Source: Chara braunii
Lineage: Eukaryota; Streptophyta; Charophyceae; Charales; Characeae
Direction of reading: 5' to 3'
DNA: 57,037 nt
Assembly: GCA_003427395.1 (NCBI GenBank)
Contig: BFEA01000535.1
Location: 507,113 to 564,149, forward strand
The notes beneath the pieces are model-generated. The model was not told the origin of the DNA, did not search any database, and worked only from the letters and a program-made list of their open reading frames with translations. Below, one piece after another: positions 43,756-53,933 of this stretch. Both the position numbers and the translations under genes were made by a program. Position 1 is the first letter of the stretch; every line of letters begins with the position of its first letter.

Positions 43756-43914
43756 TCGGTCGAGAAGATAGAGGGTACCTGGGCTCGGCCGGATACATTA
43801 CAGTGCATCACACGGTGTACGTACACCGTGAGCTACTCATACTTCGCTGCGAAGGCTGCAATTCCTGCCACTGCGGCTGCTGACAACCCGGCGACACCGG
43901 CAATGACGACGCAG
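43756..43914 (+). other. Candidate exon ending in a strong splice donor
   Basis: A frame opens after a stop at 43753-43755 and runs 53 codons, the last part reading YFAAKAAIPATAAADNP and ending MTTQ. It ends at GCAG|GTAAGA, a near-perfect 5' splice site (43914/43915). It spans a perfect 20-base palindrome. No acceptor could be matched; simple joining to the frame after the candidate acceptor at 49865 would give a stop. The protein is unknown. Confidence 0.3.
43811..43830. repeat. Perfect 20-bp palindrome
   Basis: CACGGTGTACGTACACCGTG equals its own reverse complement over all 20 bases, with no central spacer. It could bind a dimeric regulator or form a cruciform; its role is unknown. Confidence 0.9.
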
Positions 43915-44472
43915 GTAAGACTGGCTAACTCGGTCCCCACCATCCCCCTCCTCTTCCTTCCCCCGTCCCCAATCTAACTGGAGAAGTTACTAAGCTAACC
44001 CCTCTCATGAGCTGCTATGGGTGCTAGGCGGCGAAAAGCGCGCTTAAGGGCGTGCACCCCCCCTATGGTTGGGTCCTTCGACCCTCTCCTAACCACTGCT
44101 AACCTGCTAATACTAATCTATAATGCTCCCCCCATCTCTCTTAAAAAACTTCCCCTTGTTGAGAGAACCATGTATCAGACTAATATCATGGGCATGATGG
44201 CTACCTATTGTCCCAATCTTTTGGGATGGCTGTGTTCTTTACACAAACCCCCCCACACACTCCCCCGGATCGTTGATCCTGATGCCATGGCTGGGGTCGA
44301 ATCCCCACCTCTTTAGGCTATGCCTGCAGGCCCACTCTTACATCACCGGTTAACTGGTTCCCCAACCTAATACTACCACAACCCCACCACCACACATGCA
44401 AAACATTCTTGGCCGTCACCATCCCGCCCCACCATCCCCTCACCCCCAACCCCTACTACTTGCGCGTCATCT

Positions 44473-44700
44473 ACTCTATATTGCACTACCACGAAAATAC
44501 TCTACGCACGCTATGAGAGTACACATGCTAGCTCTAGCTAACAAGTCGCTATGAGAGTACGCATGCTAACTCTATATTGCACTACCACGAAAATACTCTA
44601 CGCACGCTATGAGAGTACGCATGCTAGCTCTAGCCTATACTAGTAACACATGACACGACACCTAGCTCTAGCTAACAAGTCGCTATGAGAGTACGCATGT
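44473..44700. repeat. 96-bp tandem repeat with an inner 22-bp unit
   Basis: actctatattgcactaccac begins at 44473 and again at 44569. Inside, cgctatgagagtac.catgct recurs four times. The second unit carries a roughly 35-base insertion before the last repeat of the inner block. Confidence 0.85.
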
Positions 44701-45227
44701 TTACCATCTCAATGCCCAGCTCCCCTATTGCAGAGTTATGTAACGTGTGGACTAGCTACCGACGAGCTATCTACATTACCGAGGCCCTTGATTTTTTGAC
44801 ATATCATAACGCTAGCTAAATCGAAGTATGGGGCGATCTTTCAAAGCCAGCCAACGAAAAGTGTCGAGAACGTTCGTACCTACCTCTGAGAAACATAGAA
44901 CTACCCTTATTTCATCCCTCACAATTGCTTGGCACCACCTGGTCATACTCCCGCTAAATCCAACACTCATCTGCTCTCCTCTCCACCCCCAAACCCCTTT
45001 TAGATACCAACCTTCGCTTACGTGCGTAAAGGATACTGAAGCAACGCGTAACAGCCTAACAAGTATTACAATGAAATGGTTGACGGGTATTACTTTGAAA
45101 ATCCGTGTTTAATAGGCCGGTTGTTAGCAATACAATAGACACCTTAACCCTCGATTTCTATTGATGCGCCCTCTACATCCATCGCTTTTAAGAATACACC
45201 TACAGACTTAGGTCTGAACTTCTCTGC

Positions 45228-45300
45228 GTTTTTTCACATTACGTTTTTTCACATTACGTTTTTTCACATTACGTTTTTTTCATATTACGTTTTTTACGTT
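45228..45300. repeat. 15-bp tandem repeat (GTTTTTTCACATTAC)n
   Basis: About five head-to-tail copies; the last two are variant (catattac, then a shortened unit). T-rich on the plus strand. Confidence 0.9.
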
Positions 45301-47761
45301 ATTTTTTTAGCAATGGCCATAGATTGAAAGTATCTGACGTTGGCATCTATGGATGATTACGTTTCCGTGATCTTAAAATCCAGTACTCACATAACCTGGA
45401 AGATACCATTCTTTTACGATCTGGGTCCGCCATGAAGGCGTAATTATAAATCTCGTATACTATGTTAATTATTTATCCTCTCTCTACGAAGAAGTTCTGA
45501 ATATTCTGAAAGCTCGTATATAGTTGGTTCTTTAGGTTGCATGTCAAGTGGTGAGCTAACGTTAGTACCATAATATATAGGAATATAGCCTTGCTGATGT
45601 AACATACCTCACATCAAAATGACTGTTTCGTCGAAACTGAAAGAATTTCTCTCCCATCGCCGTTACACAGGCAGGTATGAGGCTTTCTCCGTCGGATTGT
45701 TAACCTCGTATAATTGTGCTATCTTTAATCATTGACTACAAATGTCTGATATGTGTACCTCTTTAATTTTCGGCTTAATTGGCTAAAACGATCATCAACG
45801 GACACGTACCCAGTATTCGCATTCCTTGACACGCATGCATACGACTGTCATTTTGATACGAAATAATTCCAAACATACTAACTAAAAGCTCCTATGCACA
45901 CCATACACTTAGGCAAATGTTTCTCTAGGGATAATACCATGCCATATAATTGGTTGCCTTATCATTCTTTTCGATAGTTTGCATGAATACTCTGCGATGT
46001 CCTTTATGTGTTCTCTCTTGATATGGTGTGCAGTGTCAATGCTATGTTCCGCTTGTATAGTAGGAATACGTTTTGAATTTTTCTTCTGTTTTGAAAAAAC
46101 CGATTTCACACATTACAGTAAGAAATGTGCAAGTAGAGTTTGCTCGTTGGTTGGCCTGCCTATACTCATCGGGAGTAGGATTTTTTTAAACATAATCATA
46201 AGAATGTATGGACAATCCCTCGTGATTTTTTTTGCTGTCTCATGATTTCGAAGGAACTATGTACCGCAGTACGTGTAAGTTCTCTCATTCTTGCCTATAA
46301 ACCGGACAATAGTGGTTTATCACGTTTTTTTCTCAGCTAAAACAGGCGAAGATGTTGGTTTGTCATATGTATCTGCTTAATTCCTGTTAGACGCAATAGG
46401 CGCTCAGTGAAAGTTTTTGTTAGGATAGGAGATCGGCTTTGCTTTTCTATATTTACGTCATTAATTATACGCAGTCTGGAAGAAGTAATAACGTCGGTCC
46501 CCTTACACGTTTGGTAAAGATTTGTCGAATTCGTATATTGATTTTTCAGATATTAAAACGTAGTATTTAAGTATTTTTTTTGTGTGCAATGATAAAAAGC
46601 GGTTCAGGTCAGTTGGGTACCTTCTCCTCTCCCACATTACCTACTAAACACAAAAATATTTAGCACAAATATAGAATGGAAAAGCGACGTTGCCCCTTAC
46701 GCATTCTCGTAAACATGCCACGGAAGCAAATACTCAAGAAAATTAAAACTTCCCCGATGCTCCTACAATAATAAACAGGCTCGGTATCAAATGCACAAGA
46801 TTCACTGTACGCATCATTATGCTGACATTAAAAAAAAAAAAAAGAATTAAAAAAAAATAATAAGAAAAATAAGATAAAAAATAATGGAAAATAATAAAAA
46901 GATATTTAGAAATTAGACGGAAGCTGAAGGTGCTAATACATGCTCCGCCTCTTTGATATTTTAGCGCAATAAATAGCATACGCCTTCGTATGTAAGGATA
47001 AACATATCACGCCTTGAGTAAAATATAGCCTCCAGGACACACCGAAGATTCACAATGATAGAATGCACAAATTTTTCTACACATCTTAAGCAATTTCGCA
47101 ATGCATAAGGACATTGTACACACATATACCATAAGTCGTGATTCCCCTCATACAAACATGGAGGGTGTGGTTGCGCAAAACAAGATTGACAAAATTCGTC
47201 AGTATGTTTTCGACTTAACCCCGCCTGTAAAAGCTATACTCCACTATCCGCCTTAGAAAAGAACCAAGTCCTCATAGCATGTCCAAATAAAGGTCGATCT
47301 TGATACAACTCCTTTCGTCTTCTGCACACACCTACCGAACTGTTGATAGGACCGGACGATCCAGTGCACTATTACCTCTTAAAAATGACAAGAAGCATGG
47401 AATTACCACCCGCAACGCAAACGAACAACCTTACGTACATACCCCACACCCAAGCGAAGAGTTTGGTCTAGATAACCATCCCTTCTTCGAAAAATTTCTC
47501 TAAAAAGCTCCCTTATACGTTACACTTATCGCACATGTTATGCCTCAATTTGCCTACAAAAGTATTCATACGCAACACCTTGTAGGTTTAATCATCGTTA
47601 TGAGGAAACGTATGCTTGCGATTATTAGGCTAGTTCAGCTCTCAAACGTCCAGATACACGAATTCTGATTGACGAAGAGATCGCTCCCTTAATTCCGGTA
47701 AGAACACAGGATTCACGAAACCACAGATCACAAAGCGATGCATGCTACCCTACTGAAGTGC

Positions 47762-48286
47762 CTACTGGTAACCCTCGTACTCCTTGATCTCTCCCCACAA
47801 GTCCTGGCGCGATAAGGGATCTTCTATTGCCACATCCCAACCAGCCGTTGGAACTATAAAACCTTGATGTTCAGTCGCGAGCGCAGTCACCAATGCCTTT
47901 AGGATGCACAACAGTATATCCTTGCCTTCCGCTGGCTCCCCTACGAGAATCACTTCACCAAATCGACGCATACAGAAACGAAGAGCAACTAAAGATCCCC
48001 GAAGGTAGGAAAAACCAAACCCCACACGAAGAACCATACGACCATTCAAATTTATATCATATGTCCTCGTCATGCTCCGACCTTCCGGTGATGATCCCCA
48101 TGGCTCCATACCAACCGCAGCATCACGCAGGTGCACTCGCTCCAGAATCAGGATGGTATCGCCATCCACGACGCCATGATATGCTACCTGGTAGTCCATT
48201 ATGCGCGTTCCTTGTCCTCTGCTTACGTCTGCAAGATTGCCAAGAAGAAACACAATCTTGCTCCCTGTTCCCCTAGCGAAGCGCAC
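47762..48286 (-). CDS. Unrecognised open frame, 174 codons
   Basis: It is open from a TAG just upstream to a TAG at 47762. No ATG lies at the 5' edge (the first in-frame ATG reads MDYQVAYHGVVDGDTILILE), so it may be an internal exon: a tttag| acceptor-like sequence precedes it. The pattern alternates hydrophobic and charged residues (FGEVILVGEPAEGKDILLCI, VTALATEHQGFIVPTAGWDV), which looks protein-like. A 127-codon frame on the opposite strand overlaps, so either could be chance. No family recognised. Confidence 0.3.
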   Translation of the reverse strand: MRFARGTGSKIVFLLGNLADVSRGQGTRIMDYQVAYHGVVDGDTILILERVHLRDAAVGMEPWGSSPEGRSMTRTYDINLNGRMVLRVGFGFSYLRGSLVALRFCMRRFGEVILVGEPAEGKDILLCILKALVTALATEHQGFIVPTAGWDVAIEDPLSRQDLWGEIKEYEGYQ

Positions 48287-48969
48287 ACCGCTCTAAACAA
48301 ACCCCGCACGTCCGCACAATCTTCGTTCCGCCTCTGACGATAGCCTACCCAGCAAGCATACACCGACGTCATACAATAGCACTACCCTGCGCTGATAGGT
48401 GCACGAACACCTGTAAAACCCGCATCACTACCGAACATCTCCCTCTTATATAGCAAGCCTCGACGATCTTATGTAGACAGAGGCCGATCCTCTTCCGGCG
48501 CTATAGTTTTGATAAACACAGAAGCAAGCCCCACCTTGACGGGCAACAAACTCTATCCATAGAACAAAAATATCCCAACATAAAAACAAAAATACACATA
48601 AAACTCGTACAGACGATGGCCCCCACCCGGATTTTCCAAAATAATAAGAAGAAATTAAGAATAAAACAACTTGAACAAAAATCGAACATTAATACGAAGT
48701 ATAATTTAAAACAACTAAGAATTAAAAAAAAAAAATTAAAAACAAGAAATATTAAATTAAAATTTATAAATATATAATTAATAATGTAGAGTTTAAAATA
48801 AATAGATTAAAAATGGGTTGAAAACGAAATGTGATAATAATAAATATATATTGTAAAATAAAATTATAATAAAATTTAAGAAAATATATATAAAAAATAA
48901 AAATAATGGAAAATAAAAAATAATTAATACATATAATAAAAAATAAAAATATATATAAGTAAAAAATAA

Positions 48970-49004
<35 letters not shown>

Positions 49005-49773
49005 GAAAAATAATAAATAAATAAAATATAAATATTAAAAATTAAAAAATAAAAAATAAAAAATAAAAAATATTAAATATTAAATAAAAAATTAAAATTC
49101 AAAAATAAAAAATAATTGTCCCAAATTCCAACGATTGTCGCTGCATTTCTGAAAAAATGCTAATCTAAAAGAAAAACACCTATCCGGTAATAAAAATAGA
49201 AAATTAAAGTCTCATAAAACCAAAAGATAACTTTAATCCTTTGTCCCCTTATAAAAATATAGCCGTTCATACTTTTACCTGGCTTAACAGAACAGAACCC
49301 CAATAATACACAAACACATGAAGACCTACCCTGCACACCATCACCACTCACAGACACATCACAGACGACGGCCCCCGGAAATGTACAAAACTTAAAAGAA
49401 CTGGGCAAAGCAAATGATCAACGGATTTGCCAACCAATGCTATGATCCTCAACCTCTTTTGCAGTAGGTAGCATGAGAATTCGCAGATTCCTGCTACCAT
49501 GGTTAAGATCAAGTTGGTTGTTAATATCCTCTTCCTTAACGACCCGACAGTTTTTTCAAAAGGCCCTTGCAAACCTGTGCAACTTTGATGTTACAAATAT
49601 AATCTAAATAGACCTTGCAAAAAATAAAAACAAAAATGCAAACAGGTAACTCATACCTGTTGCACCGCACTCACAACCCCCTCCAATACGCAGTTGTTTT
49701 TTCAGAACCACGCTTCTGTACCTTTGACCATGACATCCAATCTACTAACCTAAGGCAGAACATAAGTGCGTAA
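48287..49773. other. Spacer with extreme AT tract
   Basis: 48690-49125 is almost pure A/T, built of (AAATAAAAAAT)n-like units; the rest is moderately AT-rich. No coding evidence. A pyrimidine-rich tract ending in ctag at 49865 lies just downstream and could be a 3' splice site for the next gene. Confidence 0.6.
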
Positions 49774-49908
49774 AGATATACATGGCCCCGCCTCTCAAAG
49801 CATGCATATCACGTGCGCACTCGTCTGCACCCCTTCTCCTTCCCTGATCTCTTTTTACCGACTAGCCGATTCCAAAAGGATGAGCTAATTGATCTGTGCT
49901 TTGGCAGA

Positions 49909-52491
49909 ATGCACCACCATACAACTGACCATCATCACATACCAATACGTGTGCAGGATGAAGGTAGCATCCTCTTGGGATGGCACCCAGAGCTTGCTGC
50001 CGCCATTAGACCTTTCGCAGCATTACGGCCGCCCACTGTGCACTGCCAGATTGCCATGCTCGCGATCCCTGCAGACATGCCCCTTCAAGTATATGAAGCC
50101 ACGATTGGACAGCCTCCCTTCCTGATTGAGAACCTCTCCTTCAGCGACTGGGCTTCGCTTGTCCACGTCTTGCAGAGCAGGCCGGAGCAGCTAGAAGCAA
50201 AAATTCATGATCTCGCCAGCAATATTGTTGAATCCTGCAGGAAGGCCGCAATCGAGAATAGAGAGCTTAACCTCATCATAGCCAAGGCAGAAAAGATCAT
50301 CCTCGAATTGCACGGATATGATTCTTCACATCTTGACACCGCGGGACATGTCTCCTTCTCCGAGAGAGCTGAAACGTTCAGTGAAGCATATATCGACCGT
50401 AAGTCGCTCTCGCAAGTCGAGTTGGAATACTTCAGGAAGAAGGAGGCAGAACGATTGAGCAATGCGCACACTGAACTCACACCCCTCATGAGGGATGCAG
50501 GCCATAAGTTTTCCAGGAATAGGCCCTTTCTCCCCCTTGCCTCCAGCACCTGGACAGAGAAGGCCGTGCAGCACGTGCACAACCGGCTTTGGAAGCTAGA
50601 TACGTTCAACTACACAGCGCCTATCAGCGTGGAGGCATACATGGCGCTTGCGGCAATTACTGACGCCGAGGTCGATAACTGTCGCAGTGCTGCCAGGAAT
50701 GGTACCATCTACTTCCCGGCTACCAGAGGCGGTTTTGACGGAGAGTTCCCACCAATTGCCAAACTCGAGAAAGGCAAATGTCCAAACAAGCCGCTCCTGC
50801 ATCAAAAAGGCATCCCGAAGTTTCCTGCAGACCTCTCCGAACTCAAGAAGCTCTGGAACGCAGGAAGGCCATATCTGAAATGTGTATGCCTCGGATGCGA
50901 GCAGAACTTCACTTGGTTCGACCACATGATCTGGTACGTCATCGGAAACCTAGAGAAGATCGACCCGCTAGCTCCATCAGACAAGATCAAGATGCTGGAA
51001 TTCCAAGCTCTCCTTCGTACTACATGGAGAAAGGCCATTCTTGAGCAGATCTCGTTTGTCTTCATGAGAGAATACATGATCAAGATTGTGAACCTTCTCA
51101 CAGAAAACAGAAGGATTTCTGCTGCGGAGATACTAGATTATGAGGACTTCAGGTATGTTCCATTCGTGAATAAGTTCACAGCCGCGTTGCTGCCTGGCGC
51201 TGAGGGCTTACTGTCGCAAGCAGCAAACACATGGCGCAATACGGATGTTGAAGACAACTCACTCAGAAGGTGTAGGCAAATGAGGCTCGGCTGCACACCG
51301 ATTGCGCCGCTCACCACACCGATCCAAGCAACTGGCAGCACCCCTTTACACACTGGACCTTCCAGCTGCACTCCCGTTAGCACACCCACAGCCACCCGCA
51401 TGCCTTGCCAAGCAAACACCACTAGAACGCCGACTGCAACCAGCGCTCCTGCTACCGCTGCGCAAACTACACCGCTGCACTCTCATAACCTCCCACCACC
51501 GCATGGCACATCTGCCAATACACCCTCCTCAATTGCGTCACTCACCACTCCGATCCGAGCAACGGGCAGCACCCCAATGCACTCAGCACTTCCCAACCAC
51601 ACACCTGTCTGTACTCTTGCAACCGCCAGCTTGCCTTGCCAGGCAAACACCGCTAAAACGCAATTTGCAGCCGACGCTGCTACAACCAATGCACAATTTA
51701 CACAACTGCACTCCCGTAACCCGACACCACTGCTCGGCACATCTGCTATTTTACATTGCCGCAACGCAACTCTTGCTGGCCTAAACGCCACTGCAAACGC
51801 AACCCTCCACGGTTCCTACTCCAATTCAAACTGCAGCACTGCAGCTGCACCCCAAAGGCACGTTCCTTCTCCTGGCACAGGAACCTCGAATAGGCCAATT
51901 ACACTTAACTATGCGCAGGCTCAAGCATCTGGCAATACACTCGCTAACGCTGCTGCTCAGCTTGCCACACGGCAGGCGAACGCATCCCCTACTGGCAACA
52001 CTGCCTTCGCAAATATCCCCACCACAGCACCTCCTGCAACAGCACAAGCCAACGCAATAAGAAATAGTTACTCTCTACTCATGAATAATTCAACCACACC
52101 GCACACAGCACACAAAGAAACTAAGGCTCAACCAGGTTTCGCTGCGTCGCTACCTCCGCACCTTACTGCGTACATGAACAACCGCAACAGTGCAACAGAC
52201 ACTGACATTGAAAGACAGGCTCGTCGGCGAGAACTGCTTCTTAGTATTGCTATGAATCCCCTCCCAGCGGAACTAAAAAGGAATCGCAGAAGGGGTAACA
52301 AAACGCAAAGGATCCAGACAGCTCAGGGGGGAGTGCTAAGTAAAAGGCAGACTAGGAGAAAGAAGGTGCAATATGATGGAAGGCAGCCAGATCTCCATGA
52401 CATCCTCATGGTGCAACAACAACGACAACCTACGCCTGCAACGCGCCAGCAGACTCCTGCCCAGGTACCCACTGTAACAACAGCAGCATAA
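49909..52491 (+). CDS. Large unknown protein, ORF1 of the 14-kb unit
   Basis: The frame is open from 49774. The first ATG is at 49909 (860 residues); an upstream GTG at 49813 would give 892, but a pyrimidine tract ending in AG at 49865 suggests a spliced 5' end. The N-terminal two-thirds is globular-looking and helical (ELNLIIAKAEKIILELHGYD, FRKKEAERLSNAHTELTPLM), with a Cys cluster CVCLGCEQNFTWFDH at 50881-50925 that could bind zinc. From about 51300 the tail is Thr/Pro/Ala/Asn-rich and holds two 77-residue repeats starting LTTPIQATGSTP and LTTPIRATGSTP. The last 80 residues are strongly basic (ELKRNRRRGNKTQR, KRQTRRKKVQYD), suiting RNA or DNA binding. Family unknown. It precedes the RT on the same strand, in the position of an ORF1. 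Confidence 0.7.
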   Translation: MHHHTTDHHHIPIRVQDEGSILLGWHPELAAAIRPFAALRPPTVHCQIAMLAIPADMPLQVYEATIGQPPFLIENLSFSDWASLVHVLQSRPEQLEAKIHDLASNIVESCRKAAIENRELNLIIAKAEKIILELHGYDSSHLDTAGHVSFSERAETFSEAYIDRKSLSQVELEYFRKKEAERLSNAHTELTPLMRDAGHKFSRNRPFLPLASSTWTEKAVQHVHNRLWKLDTFNYTAPISVEAYMALAAITDAEVDNCRSAARNGTIYFPATRGGFDGEFPPIAKLEKGKCPNKPLLHQKGIPKFPADLSELKKLWNAGRPYLKCVCLGCEQNFTWFDHMIWYVIGNLEKIDPLAPSDKIKMLEFQALLRTTWRKAILEQISFVFMREYMIKIVNLLTENRRISAAEILDYEDFRYVPFVNKFTAALLPGAEGLLSQAANTWRNTDVEDNSLRRCRQMRLGCTPIAPLTTPIQATGSTPLHTGPSSCTPVSTPTATRMPCQANTTRTPTATSAPATAAQTTPLHSHNLPPPHGTSANTPSSIASLTTPIRATGSTPMHSALPNHTPVCTLATASLPCQANTAKTQFAADAATTNAQFTQLHSRNPTPLLGTSAILHCRNATLAGLNATANATLHGSYSNSNCSTAAAPQRHVPSPGTGTSNRPITLNYAQAQASGNTLANAAAQLATRQANASPTGNTAFANIPTTAPPATAQANAIRNSYSLLMNNSTTPHTAHKETKAQPGFAASLPPHLTAYMNNRNSATDTDIERQARRRELLLSIAMNPLPAELKRNRRRGNKTQRIQTAQGGVLSKRQTRRKKVQYDGRQPDLHDILMVQQQRQPTPATRQQTPAQVPTVTTAA
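51310..51771 (+). repeat. 77-residue tandem repeat within ORF1
   Basis: Two units with a 231-bp period (51310 and 51541) encode LTT.I.ATGSTP.H, then a C.PV block, PCQANT and LHS.N..P..GTS. The period is a multiple of three and amino-acid similarity is clearly kept despite many changes, so the repeat has been translated since it arose. Confidence 0.8.
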
Positions 52492-52497
52492 GGACAG

Positions 52498-52917
52498 ATG
52501 GATTATGGGGCTCTCGCAAGAACTGACCAAGAATGGACACCACACGCAAGCGATATCCTAGCACAGTGGACGCTGAAGGACAAGAATGCGGTAGCACGTT
52601 CCTCGGTCCAGCAAGAGGCAGCAGACCATGAGGTTATCCAAGTAACCAAATGTGACAACAATGACGGAGAGATAAGGCAACACCCCATCACAATCAGCTC
52701 TCCTTCGCTGGACACGCCGATCCGCCCAATCTCCGCCATCGATACTATGAGAACGAACTATGGAGCCAGCAGTGCAGATTCTTCACTGCTCAGATCGAGC
52801 AGCGGAAGCACGACACACCTGAATGAATCACATTCGTCGGATGGGTCCTGGAAACGTGTGTGTCGGAGACTCAGCCCGGACTACCAGTACAATTTTCCTA
52901 GTATAACCAGAGGCTAG
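52498..52917 (+). CDS. Short frame continuing ORF1 past one stop
   Basis: 139 codons beginning with ATG 7 bases after the ORF1 stop and in the same frame. It could be read by stop-codon readthrough or reinitiation, or the TAA could be a mutation in an originally longer ORF1. Ser/Asp-rich, with IDTMRTNYGASSADSSLLRS and DGSWKRVCRRLSPDYQYNFP. No motif. A polyadenylation-like AATAAA lies downstream at 53053-53058. Confidence 0.45.
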   Translation: MDYGALARTDQEWTPHASDILAQWTLKDKNAVARSSVQQEAADHEVIQVTKCDNNDGEIRQHPITISSPSLDTPIRPISAIDTMRTNYGASSADSSLLRSSSGSTTHLNESHSSDGSWKRVCRRLSPDYQYNFPSITRG

Positions 52918-53933
52918 TTTGATAGGAGAGTTGCAGCAGGTCACAGAACAAGGACTGTTCTGATGGACCCTGAAGCTTGACTTCTAGGTGTAAATCTAGC
53001 GAGAGCGATTGTCTTGATACTGTTTTAGTCGAGTTTCTATCAATGAGCACACAATAAAGCCAGGTAGCTTTAACTTTGGGAACCCGCACAGGCTCGCTTC
53101 CTATAAACGGTTATAAAAGTTTTTGTGTCTATAGGCAGCGATTTGTTGCAGCCTGTTATTTTTTGTCTATTTTTTGTTTTTATTTTTTGTTTATTTTTTG
53201 TTAATCTTTTCACCTTGTCTATAGGCAGAGGGTTGTTGTAGACTGCTAGTCTTTTTTTATTAAATTTGTTTCCAACCTCGGTTAATAATCTGGCTTTCCG
53301 GTTTTGGCTACTGGATTTCCGAAAAGAGCAGGCTGTGACCTCGATTTCTTTGTAATAATTTCATTTGCTATTCTGCTGATCGAAATACGTGCTTCCTACA
53401 TACCTGGAATAGGTCTCACCTTCTTGGGGGACTTTAAATTAATTTTGACCCCTCCGCCACTACACCCAACAGTACTCACTTCCTTACCCACCCAGAGCCA
53501 TAATAATATACCCATGATCTGGCGCAGCTTACTTCCTAACCAAGGATCTCTCTCCCGCCCTGGTCTTAATAGCCAAGTAAGTACAGTACCTGGAAAATGC
53601 CGAATGACAGAATTTTTACTAAAGGTTGCTTCCTTACATAAACAACAATACTGGGGTCTCTCCCGAGGCTTCCGGACTCTGTAATTCATTCTCTGATCTT
53701 CAGAAACTTCAAATTACCTATAATCATCCCCCAAAGCCCACCCAACCTCTCTTACCACTTTCTGCAACGATAAGCAAAATATAGAACAAAAAAACATAAT
53801 TATGCATTTGCCCCTCCATAACTATCTTTCCTCCTTTGCTTGAATAACTAAATATTGTTGAGACAAGTCATACATCACGGCTCCCTCTGCTAAGGCCCTT
53901 GCTCAAAATACCGATATGTCTGATAAATGTGCA
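52918..53933 (+). other. Spacer or 3' UTR between ORF1 and the RT
   Basis: It contains AATAAA at 53053-53058, a T-rich tract (53150-53210) and a duplicated tgtctataggcag.g..ttgttg.ag block (about 53127 and 53216). An ag at 53933 after a weak pyrimidine tract could be a splice acceptor for the RT. The frame at 53304-53684 shows no motif. It is either an intron or the boundary of two transcripts. Confidence 0.5.

Larger units (their letters stand above)
43915..47761. other. Long AT-rich spacer with short tandem repeats
   Basis: About 3.8 kb with no convincing coding region. It holds a 96-bp tandem repeat (44473-44700), a 15-bp T-rich tandem repeat (45228-45300) and poly(A)/AT-rich stretches (46820-46900). 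Short frames at 44017-44316, 44828-45112 and 45979-46245 show no motif. It could be a long intron or untranslated part of the 14-kb unit. Confidence 0.45.

Noticed and set aside
44275-44310. tRNA-like T-arm (tggggtcgaatcccca)
   Set aside because: The loop is one base short, and no acceptor, D or anticodon arms could be built around it.
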